Origin: Desulfovermiculus halophilus DSM 18834
GTDB lineage: Bacteria; Desulfobacterota; Desulfovibrionia; Desulfovibrionales; Desulfothermaceae
DNA length: 42,378 nt
Assembly: GCF_000620765.1 (NCBI RefSeq)
Contig: NZ_JIAK01000025.1
Coordinates: 1 to 42,378 of the forward strand
Direction of reading: 5' to 3'
Positions 32,452 to 40,620 of the stretch are shown one piece after another; the stretch's first letter is position 1, and each line of letters begins with the position of its first letter. The notes below the pieces were generated by a model. It made no database searches, was not told the origin of the DNA, and saw only the letters and a program-made list of their open reading frames with translations. A program made the position numbers and the translations under genes.

Positions 32452-33417
32452 ATGCTTCGCTACGCAGCCATCATTGTCGGCGCCCTGGCCCTGGGCGTCT
32501 ATGTCCTTGTCCTCGCGGCCAGGGGCAACATCTCCGGCCGTTTTCGGACCGTGAGTCTGGTCCTCCTGGCCCTGTTCCTGCTCCTGGCCGGAATCGGTCT
32601 GTACACCACCCAGACCCGCTACTCCGTGCAGTCGGTGCAGGAGGAGTACTCCTCCCGCCAAGGCGAGATCCTGACCCGGATCTCCGAGCTCTACTCCCAA
32701 GAGGACTACTCCCGGGCCAGAGAGCTGGCCGAGAAGTACCAACGGGTCAACGACCCCAGGCTCGATGCCTGGTATCGGCGGAGCAGGGAGGCTGAGCTCA
32801 CGGAGCGGATCGACACCCTTCCGGATACAGCCTACGAGGAGCGTCTGGCCATCTGGGAGGAGCTGTACAAGCTGACCTCCAAGGAGGAGTACGCCACCCG
32901 TTTGCGTGACGCGCGCTCCACATGGCGCAAGTCACAGGAAGAGCTGCTCACAAAGCGCATCAATGCCCTTCCCTCCAAAGCCCTGGCCCAAAAGGCCCTG
33001 GGATACGAGCTGCTTATGGAGCTCAACCCGGGACGCGTTCTTTACAAACAGCGGCACAGGGCCTATGTTCAGCAAATGGAGGCCAGGATCCAGGACACGC
33101 CCTGGTCCAATCTCTGCGCGTCCAGGACAATGGATCCCTGCCGGCATGTTGGGCACAGGGTGGAATCCGTCCAGGGACAAACCGGGATCAAGGTCCAAAC
33201 CGCTGAGATCTGCGGCGTTAGCTGGCGTCCGAAAGGGACCCTGATCAGCAGGGACGGACAGACTGCCCCGGAAAACGGGACCTATTTCCTGGTCCATGAC
33301 TGGGATACGGATATGATCGTACTCATCAACACGGCCTATGTCCGGGTCAGCCATCCATACCCGGACCTCTCCACCCGGTTGGTCTCCATCCCCAATGCAC
33401 CGCAACAATCACAGTGA
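32452..33417 (+). CDS. Membrane-anchored coiled-coil protein, unknown function
   Basis: 321 residues. Two N-terminal membrane segments (about 5-24, YAAIIVGALALGVYVLVLAA, and 34-52, VSLVLLALFLLLAGIGLY) leave the rest on one face of the membrane. Residues 60-200 are helical and charged (SELYSQEDYSRARELAEKYQ, ARSTWRKSQEELLTKRI), like a TPR or coiled-coil rod. The C-terminal 100 residues contain four Cys (NLCASRTMDPC, EICG) and beta-strand-like sequence. I do not recognise a family. The gene is 12 bp from the ADP-ribosylglycohydrolase gene and probably in the same operon. It starts after the R2 copy, without a clear ribosome-binding site. Confidence 0.72.
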   Translation: MLRYAAIIVGALALGVYVLVLAARGNISGRFRTVSLVLLALFLLLAGIGLYTTQTRYSVQSVQEEYSSRQGEILTRISELYSQEDYSRARELAEKYQRVNDPRLDAWYRRSREAELTERIDTLPDTAYEERLAIWEELYKLTSKEEYATRLRDARSTWRKSQEELLTKRINALPSKALAQKALGYELLMELNPGRVLYKQRHRAYVQQMEARIQDTPWSNLCASRTMDPCRHVGHRVESVQGQTGIKVQTAEICGVSWRPKGTLISRDGQTAPENGTYFLVHDWDTDMIVLINTAYVRVSHPYPDLSTRLVSIPNAPQQSQ

Positions 33418-33429
33418 GGTTGGCAGACG

Positions 33430-34221
33430 ATGCTAGGCGCAATCAGCGGCGACATCATTGGGTCCAGATTTGAGGCCCGGCCTACGAAAAGCAAGGATTT
33501 CGATCTGTTCACCCAGGACTGTCGGTTCACCGACGACAGCGTGCTGACCATCGCCCTGGCCGACAGCCTGCTCAACTCTGTGCCCTACAGCCAGAACCTG
33601 AAGACCTTTTACGCCCGCTATCCCCATGCTGGATACGGGGGCACCTTTGCCGTCTGGGCGGCCTCCACCCAGACCGATCCCTACTACAGCTTCGGCAACG
33701 GCTCGGCCATGCGGGTCAGCCCAGTGGGCTGGTTCTTCAGCGATGAGCAGACAGTCCTGGACCAGGCCCGGGACAGCGCAGCTGTGACCCATGACCACCC
33801 GGAAGGGATCAAGGGAGCGCAGGCTGTGGCTCTGGGCCTCTTTCTGGCCCGGCAGGGCCGGGATAAGTCCGAGATCAGGGACCGGCTCCAGGATGGGTTC
33901 GGCTACGACCTGCAGACCCCTTTGGAACGCATCAGGCCCGGGTACAGCTTCGACGTCACCTGCCAGGGTTCCGTGCCCCAGGCCATAACCGCCTTTTTGG
34001 AATCCACTGACTTTGAAGACGCGGTGCGCAACGCCGTATCCCTGGGCGGGGACAGCGACACCCAGGCCTGCATGGCCGGTGCGCTGGCCGAAGCCTACTA
34101 CGGCGGCATCCCCCCGGCTATTGCCGAGCAGAGCCTGCATCGGCTGGATGAGTTCCTCCGCCGTCTGGTGTACGCCTTTTACGCCTCGGTCATACCCAAC
34201 CAGGAGCTGCCCCAGATCTGA
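33430..34221 (+). CDS. ADP-ribosylglycohydrolase-family protein (DraG/ARH type)
   Basis: 263 residues. ARH-family proteins bind two Mg2+ and remove ADP-ribose from Arg, Ser or small molecules. The signature GAISGDIIGSRFE opens the fold; FTDDSVLTIALADSLL supplies the metal-binding Asp pair, NGSAMRVSPVGWFF and AAVTHDHPEGIKGAQAVAL follow, and VSLGGDSDTQACMAGALAEAYYGGIP gives the C-terminal metal ligands. All ligand motifs are intact. No nitrogenase genes are in view, so the DraG role is not supported; the target is unknown. It ends two bases before the GNAT-nitrilase fusion gene, so the two are co-transcribed. Confidence 0.9.
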   Translation: MLGAISGDIIGSRFEARPTKSKDFDLFTQDCRFTDDSVLTIALADSLLNSVPYSQNLKTFYARYPHAGYGGTFAVWAASTQTDPYYSFGNGSAMRVSPVGWFFSDEQTVLDQARDSAAVTHDHPEGIKGAQAVALGLFLARQGRDKSEIRDRLQDGFGYDLQTPLERIRPGYSFDVTCQGSVPQAITAFLESTDFEDAVRNAVSLGGDSDTQACMAGALAEAYYGGIPPAIAEQSLHRLDEFLRRLVYAFYASVIPNQELPQI

Positions 34222-34223
34222 CT

Positions 34224-35768
34224 ATGAACGAAAACCAGACTTTCGAGCAAACCGAGCACAGGCTCAACCTGCGCACGCTGCAGGTCTCGGATTTCCAGGA
34301 CATGATGGAGATCATGGAACGGGTCTACCGGGTCATGGGCGAATACTGGACCCAGGAGGAGTTCTCCTCGCACCTGATCCGCTTTCCCGAGGGCCAGATC
34401 TGCATCGAGGACAAGGGCAAGGTTGTGGCCGCGGCCTTGAGCCTGATCATCGACTTCTCCAAGTACGGAGAAAGTCACACCTATCGCCAGGTGATCGGCG
34501 AAGGGCATCTCAAGAACCACGATCCGGACGGCGACTATCTGTACGGCATCGAGGTCTTTGTCCATCCCGACTATCAGGGCCTGCGACTGGGACGGCGGCT
34601 GTACGACGCCAGAAAGGAGATCTGCGAGAACCTGAACCTGAAGGGGATCCTGGTCGGAGGCAGAATCCCGGGGTATCATGCATACTCCAAGGAAATGACT
34701 CCCCAGCAGTACATCCAGATGGTGAACAACAAGGAGATCCACGACCCGGTCCTCTCCTTTCAGCTGTCCAACGACTTCCACATCAAGAAGCTGATCCCCA
34801 ATTACCTGCCCGAGGACAGGGAGTCCTTCGGCTTTGCCGTGCTCCTGGAATGGAACAATATCTACTACGAGCAGCGCCAGCCCCTGATGGGCGGAAAGAA
34901 GACCTACGTCCGCCTGGGGGCCGTGCAGTGGCAGATGCGCCTTTTTGAAGATTTTGACGACTTCACCCAGCAGGTGGAGTTTTTCGTGGATACCGTGGCC
35001 CGGTACAATGCGGACATCGTCCTTTTTCCCGAGCTGTTCAACGCCCCGCTGATCTCCAAGTTCGACCAGGAGCACGCCTCCGAGGCCATGCGCTCCCTGG
35101 CCGACTACACCGAGCCCCTGCGCCAGGAGCTGATCAACATGGCCCTGGCCTACAACATCAACATCATCTCCGGCAGCGTTCCGGAGTACCGGGACAACCA
35201 GCTGTTCAACGTCTGCTTCCTCTGCCGCCGGGACGGGACCTGGGACAAGCAGTACAAGCTGCACATCACCCCGGAAGAGCGCCAGAGCTGGGGCCTGCGC
35301 GGCGGAGACACCCTGACCGCTTTTGAAACCGACGTGGGCCGGATCGGCATCCTTATCTGCTACGACATCGAGTTTCCGGAGCTGTCCCGGATCCTGGTCG
35401 ATCAGGGCATCAACATCCTCCTGGTCCCCTTCTGGACCGACACCAAGAACGCCTACCTCCGGGTCCGCCGCTGCGCCCAGGCCCGGGCCATCGAGAACGA
35501 GTGCTATGTGGCCATCTCCGGAAGCGTGGGCAACATCCCCAGGGTGGAAAACATGGATATCCAGTACTCCCAGGCGGCCATCTTCACCCCGTCCGACTTC
35601 GCCTTTCCCCACGACGCTATCGCCGCTGAGGCCACCCCGAACACGGAGATGACCCTGATCGCCGACCTGGACCTGGATCTGCTCAAGGACCTGCGCCAGA
35701 CCGGCAGCGTGCGCAACATGCTCAACCGCAGGCTGGACTTGTACAACCTGACTTGGGTCAGGAGGTGA
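34224..35768 (+). CDS. GNAT acetyltransferase fused to carbon-nitrogen hydrolase (nitrilase family)
   Basis: 514 residues. Residues about 14-205 are a GNAT domain: NLRTLQVSDFQDMMEIMERV, YGIEVFVHPDYQGLRLGRRLY (acetyl-CoA loop) and ILVGGRIPGYHAYSKEM. Residues about 230-505 are a nitrilase-family domain with the Glu-Lys-Cys triad: VLFPELFN, YKLHITPEER and ICYDIEFPE with Cys379. Many bacteria carry this fusion; substrate and coupling of the two activities are not known from sequence. The domains are joined by about 25 residues. It is downstream of the ADP-ribosylglycohydrolase with a 2-bp gap. The C terminus (LNRRLDLYNLTWVRR) is complete. Confidence 0.92.
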   Translation: MNENQTFEQTEHRLNLRTLQVSDFQDMMEIMERVYRVMGEYWTQEEFSSHLIRFPEGQICIEDKGKVVAAALSLIIDFSKYGESHTYRQVIGEGHLKNHDPDGDYLYGIEVFVHPDYQGLRLGRRLYDARKEICENLNLKGILVGGRIPGYHAYSKEMTPQQYIQMVNNKEIHDPVLSFQLSNDFHIKKLIPNYLPEDRESFGFAVLLEWNNIYYEQRQPLMGGKKTYVRLGAVQWQMRLFEDFDDFTQQVEFFVDTVARYNADIVLFPELFNAPLISKFDQEHASEAMRSLADYTEPLRQELINMALAYNINIISGSVPEYRDNQLFNVCFLCRRDGTWDKQYKLHITPEERQSWGLRGGDTLTAFETDVGRIGILICYDIEFPELSRILVDQGINILLVPFWTDTKNAYLRVRRCAQARAIENECYVAISGSVGNIPRVENMDIQYSQAAIFTPSDFAFPHDAIAAEATPNTEMTLIADLDLDLLKDLRQTGSVRNMLNRRLDLYNLTWVRR

Positions 35769-36006
35769 TGGAGGGGCTGGGTTATAAGTTATCAGTTATC
35801 AGTTATTAGTTGTCTCTTGACAGCACAACAAGGACAGATCGTGATTCCAAGGCTTTGTTCCCCGGACCGCCAGGCGCCTGCCTGGCTCTTTCAAGACGTG
35901 ATCACGGCAGAACGCAAACTGGAATAAATATACGCCAAGCCCCCGGACAAGGCGGTTACCGTCCCCCCTTGAGGGGGGAATCCAAGGGGGGTGTTCTCTT
36001 TTTTTA
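35769..36006. other. Gap before cinA, part 1
   Basis: TTATCAGTTATCAGTTATTAG direct repeats at about 35785-35808, then unremarkable sequence, then a CCCCCCTTGAGGGGGG hairpin block (about 35965-35995). No gene supported. Confidence 0.4.
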
Positions 36007-36109
36007 TCGTTCCCACGCTCTGCGTGGGAACTCTTTTGGACGCTCCGGCGTCCAGAAAGAGACCGCGGGAGCGGTCAGGAAAGCTCCCACGCAGAGCGTG
36101 GGAGCTATA
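36007..36109. repeat. R3 hairpin composite, copy 2
   Basis: GTTCCCACGCTCTGCGTGGGAAC palindrome, GGACGCTCCGGCGTCC hairpin, GACCGCGGGAGCGGTC hairpin and CTCCCACGCAGAGCGTGGGAG. It matches the copy at 19551 in order and orientation. Confidence 0.8.
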
Positions 36110-36192
36110 AGTAATCGCATGGCTCTTTGCAGGCGTTTGTTGTACCCAAACTGTCGCTGTAGTGATAATTTTTGTCCCCATAAAGGCACCCG

Positions 36193-37458
36193 ATGATCCA
36201 TACTGAAATCCTGGCCACCGGGGATGAACTCCGCAGCGGCGCCCTGGTGGACACCAACTCGGCCTGGCTCTCCAGCCGGCTGGAGGAGAGCGGTCTGGCC
36301 GTGCGCCGGCATATCTGCGTGGGTGATGCGCTCAGTGATCTGACCGCCGCGCTTGCGGAGATGAGTTCCAGGGCGGAGGTGGTCCTGGTTACCGGAGGCC
36401 TGGGGCCCACCCCGGATGACTTGAGCGCACAGGCGGCCGCCAAGCTCCTGGACACAGAGCTGGAGCTGTGCGCTGAGGCCCTGGAGCAGGTCAAGGCCTT
36501 TTTCCGCTCCATTGGCCGGGACATGCCGGAGTCCAACCGGCGGCAGGCCATGCTGCCCCGGGGAGCGCAGATGCTGCCCAATCCCCTGGGCACAGCTCCG
36601 GGGTTTTCCTGTGTTTGCACCGGCTGCGTCCTGTACTTTCTGCCCGGCGTTCCCCAGGAAATGCGCCGGATGTACACCCAGACGGTCCAGCCCGATCTTG
36701 TCCGCCGCTTCCGGAACCGGCTTGAGCCCAACTCGACCCGCACCCTGTCCGCCTTCGGAATCAGCGAATCCGGCGCCGCGAGCGCTCTGCAGGATCTTGG
36801 CCGAAAGTTCCCGGACCTTACCCTCGGGTTCCGGGTCCATTTCCCGGAAGTCCAGATCAAGCTCACGGCCAGGGGGAACAGCCGGGATGTCCATCCCCTC
36901 CTCGACCGGGCCGCGGCCTGGGTTCAAGCCAGGATCGGAGAGTACATCTTCAGCGCCACGGGACAGCCCATTGCCCGCGTGGTGGAGGACCTGCTGCGCA
37001 GCCGTTCGTCCACTTTAGCCGTTGCCGAGAGCTGCACAGGCGGACTCATCAGCCACTGGCTGACCGAGATTCCCGGCAGCTCGGACATCTTCGCCCTGTC
37101 CGCAGTAACCTACGCCAATGAGGCCAAAACCCGCATCCTGGGTGTTGCCGAAGAGACCCTGCAGCGTCACGGCGCAGTCTCCGAGGAAGTGGCCAGAGAG
37201 ATGGCCCGAGGCGTGCGCCTGGCCGGCAGAGCCGGCCTCGGCCTGGCCACCACCGGGATCGCGGGGCCTGCCGGGGGATCAGAGGCCAAGCCGGTGGGCA
37301 CGGTATGCATCGGCCTGTCGGATCAAGAGCGGACCATTGCCCGCCGGTTCCAGTTCAGCTATCCTTCCCGGGAGGCAAATAAGAAAATGTTCGCCATGGC
37401 CGCATTGGACCTACTCAGGCGGCGCTTGACGGCGGGACAGGAGAATGTGAATGCCTAA
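36193..37458 (+). CDS. cinA: CinA, nicotinamide-nucleotide amidase (competence/damage-inducible protein)
   Basis: 421 residues, full length. The N-terminal domain (about 1-170) is the MoCF-like COG1058 pyrophosphatase: IHTEILATGDELRSGALVDTN, ALAEMSSRAEVVLVTGGLGPTPDDLS. The C-terminal CinA domain (about 260-415) has TLAVAESCTGGLISHWLTEIPGSS, VSEEVAREMARGVR and GLATTGIAGPAGGSEAKPVGTV; it deamidates nicotinamide mononucleotide in NAD salvage. Both domains have their key glycines and Ser-Cys-Thr motif. The stop overlaps the next ORF by 8 bp. Upstream is the R3 repeat; no ribosome-binding site stronger than AAAGG was seen. Confidence 0.94.
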   Translation: MIHTEILATGDELRSGALVDTNSAWLSSRLEESGLAVRRHICVGDALSDLTAALAEMSSRAEVVLVTGGLGPTPDDLSAQAAAKLLDTELELCAEALEQVKAFFRSIGRDMPESNRRQAMLPRGAQMLPNPLGTAPGFSCVCTGCVLYFLPGVPQEMRRMYTQTVQPDLVRRFRNRLEPNSTRTLSAFGISESGAASALQDLGRKFPDLTLGFRVHFPEVQIKLTARGNSRDVHPLLDRAAAWVQARIGEYIFSATGQPIARVVEDLLRSRSSTLAVAESCTGGLISHWLTEIPGSSDIFALSAVTYANEAKTRILGVAEETLQRHGAVSEEVAREMARGVRLAGRAGLGLATTGIAGPAGGSEAKPVGTVCIGLSDQERTIARRFQFSYPSREANKKMFAMAALDLLRRRLTAGQENVNA

Positions 37459-37894
37459 GGCAGTGGTGATTTTCGCGTCCAAGACCGGAGAGACAGCCGA
37501 GATCGGCAACCTGATCGCAGCCGGCCTCAGGGAAGCCGGATGTGAGGTCGACACCTTCCCGGCCGACTCCCTTCCCGGCGACGATCAGCTCCAGACCTAC
37601 GCCGCGTATGTCCTCGGGTCCTCAGTTTACAATGAACAGATGCTCCCGGACATGGATGAGGTTTTGACCCGTCTGTCCCGGCTGCCTGTTCAGGGCAGAA
37701 TCGGGGCCGCCTTCGGATCCTACGAATGGAATGAGGAAGTGCCGGGTCAGATCCATACCAGCATGGAACGGGACTGCGGCCTGCGCATGGCCGCCCCGGC
37801 CCTGGCCTTGAAACCCCCTATGCTGGGGCATATGGAGGAGCAGGCCAGGAAGCTGGGACGGACGGTGGGAAAGATGCTGCCCGCAGATCAATGA
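37451..37894 (+). CDS. Flavodoxin-family protein
   Basis: 147 residues, typical flavodoxin length. The FMN phosphate loop ASKTGETAEIGN is in the right place, after the first strand AVVIFA. YAAYVLGSSVYNEQML is the second flavin-binding loop and IGAAFGSYEWNEE the third. The chain resembles protoporphyrinogen-oxidase-type and FldA-like flavodoxins without their C-terminal insert. It overlaps cinA by 8 bp and is probably translated from the same mRNA. A role in electron transfer is likely; the partner is unknown. Confidence 0.85.
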   Translation: MPKAVVIFASKTGETAEIGNLIAAGLREAGCEVDTFPADSLPGDDQLQTYAAYVLGSSVYNEQMLPDMDEVLTRLSRLPVQGRIGAAFGSYEWNEEVPGQIHTSMERDCGLRMAAPALALKPPMLGHMEEQARKLGRTVGKMLPADQ

Positions 37895-37909
37895 TCCCGG
37901 TGGCAGCTC

Positions 37910-38100
37910 ACTCCAGTTCAGGGGCACGAAGAATGAGCGTCCACTGCAGCCCTTTGTTGGGATTTTCTTTCTATCGGGTTCGAAATCGCTATCGGGATCG
38001 AAATCGAATCCATAAGCTAAGGGTTCCTCCTGCACCGAATGACCTATTCTTTCGATTACGCTAGCGATCCCGATTTCGATCCGGATTATCCCAACAAATA
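37910..38100 (-). repeat. R2 repeat copy 6
   Basis: Reverse orientation: CACGAAGAATGAGCGTCCA hairpin, TTGTTGGGATTTTCTTTC, CGGGTTCGAAATCGC, hexamer block, AAGGGTTCCTCCTGCACCG, ATTACGCTAGCGATCC and GGATTATCCCAACAAAT. It fills the gap between the flavodoxin and cupin genes. Confidence 0.8.
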
Positions 38101-38114
38101 CCACTCCACACTAT

Positions 38115-38432
38115 TCATATCGGCGGAGCGATGGTCACCACCACCCGCATTTGGCTTGTGGCCCTGATCCCATGGGACTCGGCAATCTCAGCCACCAGAA
38201 CGTCCCCAGTTTTGGCCGGGATTGAGGCCCCGTCGGCCCCCAAAAACTCGCCCTCGCCCTCCAGAACCAGGATGGAGAGCTGGCCTTCCACATCGTGGGA
38301 GTGCACCGGCAGCTCCTGACCGGGCTGGAAGTTGAAGTTCAGGATCTTGAAATAGGGTGAGTCATGGACCAGGAACTTTTTCATGGCCAGATCGTTGAAC
38401 CCGCTTTCCTGATACAGATTCAAGGTCTTCAT
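38115..38432 (-). CDS. Small cupin-domain protein
   Basis: 105 residues from ATG 38432, with GGAGG 5 nt upstream; the frame is open to 38444. A single beta-barrel cupin: ILNFNFQPGQELPVHSHDVEGQLSILVLEGEGEF, then AKTGDVLVAEIAESHGIRA. The first cupin motif has His-x-His and Glu-like metal ligands (HSHDVEGQ) and the second has a His (ESHGIRA). A metal-binding barrel is expected, but the reaction cannot be inferred. It stands alone, convergent with the flavodoxin gene. R2 copy 6 ends 14 bp past its stop. Confidence 0.85.
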   Translation of the reverse strand: MKTLNLYQESGFNDLAMKKFLVHDSPYFKILNFNFQPGQELPVHSHDVEGQLSILVLEGEGEFLGADGASIPAKTGDVLVAEIAESHGIRATSQMRVVVTIAPPI

Positions 38433-38467
38433 ACATACCTCCATGGAATTGCTGCCGCCTTTGTCAG

Positions 38468-38647
38468 CTGCAGATTGAAGAGTCCAAATACAGCCGGCCC
38501 AGCCTCATCCTGCCCGGCACCCATATCGACGCAAGCTATCAGCCCTCTGAACAAATACACATCGACAACGGTATCCAGGCTGTATTCGTTCAGGGGGCCT
38601 TGTCCAGCGAGGCGGTGACCAGCCATTTAGCTCACTGTTGGCGATGA
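38468..38647 (+). pseudogene. Decayed open frame between cupin and R1 fragment
   Basis: A frame without a good start reads LQIEESKYSRPSLILPGTHI, then SYQPSEQIHIDNGIQAVFV and SSEAVTSHLAHCWR before TGA at 38645-38647. The composition looks protein-like, but I do not recognise it. The stop overlaps as ATGA with a 28-codon frame (38644-38730) ending SASLDKVP. An inverted repeat (CCTTGTCCAGCGAGGCG near 38598, CGCCTCACTGGACAAGG near 38707) brackets the second frame. Confidence 0.3.
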
Positions 38648-38757
38648 GCCCTGTAGTGGGACTGATAAAAAAATACTCAAACAGCCGGGATCAGGAGGCC
38701 TTCAGCGCCTCACTGGACAAGGTCCCCTGAACTTTTGGCAGGGGTGTGAAGATTGCT

Positions 38758-38830
38758 GGCTCTTTGACACAGAAAGTGAAATTGCCTACATAAGAGTTTG
38801 CCGTCTCTTCTGTGTGCCGTGAGCGGCAGA
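38758..38830 (+). mobile_element. R1 half copy
   Basis: GGCTCTTTGACACAGAAAG, GAAATTGCCTACATAAG, TTTGCCGTCTCTTCTGTG and CCGTGAGCGGCAGACC match the left end of R1, then the similarity stops. The right half is absent. Confidence 0.75.
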
Positions 38831-38903
38831 CCAGCCTGGTTCAGGACCACAATGGCCTTTCTCGAAAAACACGTCCTTGATGTGCATCAAATATGCCTGC
38901 CAT

Positions 38904-38970
38904 TCATCACCTGTCACCCGTCATCTGTCACTCGTCACTCGTCACCAGTCACTATCATCTGTCACTCGTT
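38904..38970. repeat. Simple tandem repeat TCACTCG-like, 7 bp
   Basis: Eight or so copies of CACCTGT/CACTCGT/CACCAGT heptads just before and over the last codons of the AI-2E family gene. Probably slippage-generated. It makes up the final Ser-Asp-Arg codons of that gene. Confidence 0.6.
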
Positions 38971-40022
38971 CCCAGCCTCCCGAACTCCTCCCCGAACATC
39001 TCCCATACAGTGAGGAACAGGGCGGCGGCAACCGGACCGACGACCAGGCCGGAAACCCCGAATACCCCGATCCCGCCCAGGGTGGAGATGAGCACCACGT
39101 AGTCCGGAAGCCGTGTCTCCCGTCCGACCAGAAGCGGTCTGAGCACATTGTCCGCCAACCCGATCAGAATGGACCCCGCACCAAGCAGGACCACGCCCTG
39201 CACAACACTGCCTGTGGCAATCAGAATCACAGCTGCCGGTCCCCAGACCAGGGCCGAGCCGAGCATGGGGATCAGGGACAGGATGGTCATGATCACTCCC
39301 CACAGGGTTGCTGCCTGGATGCCCAGGATCCAGAAGAAAAGCCCCCCCAGACCGCCCTGGACAACGGCCACGACAAACGTGCCTTTCACTGTGGCCTTGG
39401 ACACCTGGGCAAACCGGGCCGCCAGGCTCTGCTGACGCTCATGGTCTAATGGCACCACCCGCATGATCCCCCCAATCAACCACTCTCCATCCTTGAGGAA
39501 AAAATACAGCAGGTAGATGGCCAGAGCCAGCATGACCCCGAGGCGCAGGGCGTTCTGGCCGATGCTGACCAGATTTGTGGCCACCAGCCGGCTGCCCGTC
39601 ACCGCTGTCTGGGACAGGTCTTCGGTGATCTTCTCCCAGTCCAGGCCGGCCTTTTCCAGCCCCTGGGTCAGTACCGGGACAGTGCGCTCCAGGTAGGCCA
39701 TTGCCTTGCTCAGCTGGATATCGCCTGCGGAAATGCGTTCATAGAGGCTCATGGACTCGTGCATCACCGAAAGACCGAGCAGGCCCAGGGGGATGACCAC
39801 CCCCAAAACGATGATCACCAGGGTGAGCAGGCTGGCCCACCGCGTTCTCCCTCCCAGCAGACGAAGAAAGAACGCATATAAAGGATAAAAGACCACTGCC
39901 AGCAGCGCGGCCCAGAACACGGGCTGAAAAAAGCCGTGTATGACCCAGGCGAAGAGCAGGGTCGCGGCCAGGACCAAAAGGATGAAGGAAATATTCTGGG
40001 CCAAGGGCTGGGTGTTCTTCAT
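38955..40022 (-). CDS. AI-2E family transporter (PerM/YdiK type)
   Basis: 355 residues from ATG 40022, with GGAG 5 nt upstream; the frame is open to 40043. Seven to eight membrane segments are visible: two hydrophobic hairpins at the N terminus (SFILLVLAATLLFAWVI, FFQPVFWAALLAVVFYPLYAFF), TLVIIVLGVVIPLGLL, a central soluble region (about 85-150), then LGVMLALAIYLLYFFLKDG and a C-terminal group of segments (VVAVVQGGLGGLFFWILGI, LIPMLGSALVWGPAAV). Members export autoinducer-2 or act as Na+/H+ antiporters; the function here is not determined. It is divergent from crcB across about 80 bp. Confidence 0.9.
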   Translation of the reverse strand: MKNTQPLAQNISFILLVLAATLLFAWVIHGFFQPVFWAALLAVVFYPLYAFFLRLLGGRTRWASLLTLVIIVLGVVIPLGLLGLSVMHESMSLYERISAGDIQLSKAMAYLERTVPVLTQGLEKAGLDWEKITEDLSQTAVTGSRLVATNLVSIGQNALRLGVMLALAIYLLYFFLKDGEWLIGGIMRVVPLDHERQQSLAARFAQVSKATVKGTFVVAVVQGGLGGLFFWILGIQAATLWGVIMTILSLIPMLGSALVWGPAAVILIATGSVVQGVVLLGAGSILIGLADNVLRPLLVGRETRLPDYVVLISTLGGIGVFGVSGLVVGPVAAALFLTVWEMFGEEFGRLGTSDR

Positions 40023-40101
40023 TTTGTCTCCGTTTTGTGGCATTCTCGCTTTTGTTGCCGCCAGAGGTGACGACTATTCTGACACCGGGGGATGATGAGT
40101 T

Positions 40102-40485
40102 GTGCCATTGATCACTATTTTGCTCATAGGACTGGCCGGCATGGGCGGAGCCCTCTCCCGCTACTGGCTGACCGGACTGGTCCACAAGCTCACCGGGCCC
40201 TCCTTTCCCTGGGGAACGCTGACTGCAAACATTGCGGGCTGCTTTCTCTTCGGGGTGATATTCGCCCTGGCCGAGGAGCGATTTGTGCTCCGGGATCAAA
40301 CCCGAATCATCCTCTTGGCCGGTTTCATGGGCTCCTTCACCACCTTTTCCTCCCTGATCTTTGAGTGCAGCCAGCTCCTGCGCGACGCCCAATGGGTTCT
40401 GGCCGGGCTCAATTATCTGGGCCAGACGGTTCTTGGCCTGATTGCCCTCTGGCTGGGCATTATCCTGATCAGGGCCTTGGGCTAG
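40102..40485 (+). CDS. crcB: CrcB/Fluc fluoride channel
   Basis: 127 residues from a GTG start, with GGGGAT upstream. Four membrane segments typical of Fluc channels: ITILLIGLAGMGGALSRYWL, the GTLTANIAGCFLFGVIFAL segment, the TRIILLAGFMGSFTTFSSLIFE segment and YLGQTVLGLIALWLGIILI. The conserved GGxxGAxxRY, GTxxxNxxGxFxxG and GFxGxxTTFSTF-like motifs are present. It exports fluoride as an antiparallel dimer. No fluoride riboswitch was recognised in the 78 bp upstream. The DUF190 gene starts 135 bp later. Confidence 0.94.
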   Translation: MPLITILLIGLAGMGGALSRYWLTGLVHKLTGPSFPWGTLTANIAGCFLFGVIFALAEERFVLRDQTRIILLAGFMGSFTTFSSLIFECSQLLRDAQWVLAGLNYLGQTVLGLIALWLGIILIRALG

Positions 40486-40620
40486 TGAAAAATCAACCTT
40501 GATCTGTCGCTCCCTCTTGGTCCTCCCTTGATGGGGGCTGGGGGTGTTTCTTGCATTACGACAGATGATGAATGACAAGGCACTAGCACGCAACCGATAA
40601 CCGCAACTCAAGGACAGAGC

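Noticed and set aside
40023-40101. Fluoride riboswitch upstream of crcB
   Set aside because: The 79-bp divergent gap does not show the conserved GGNGATGGNGTTC start and pseudoknot partner.
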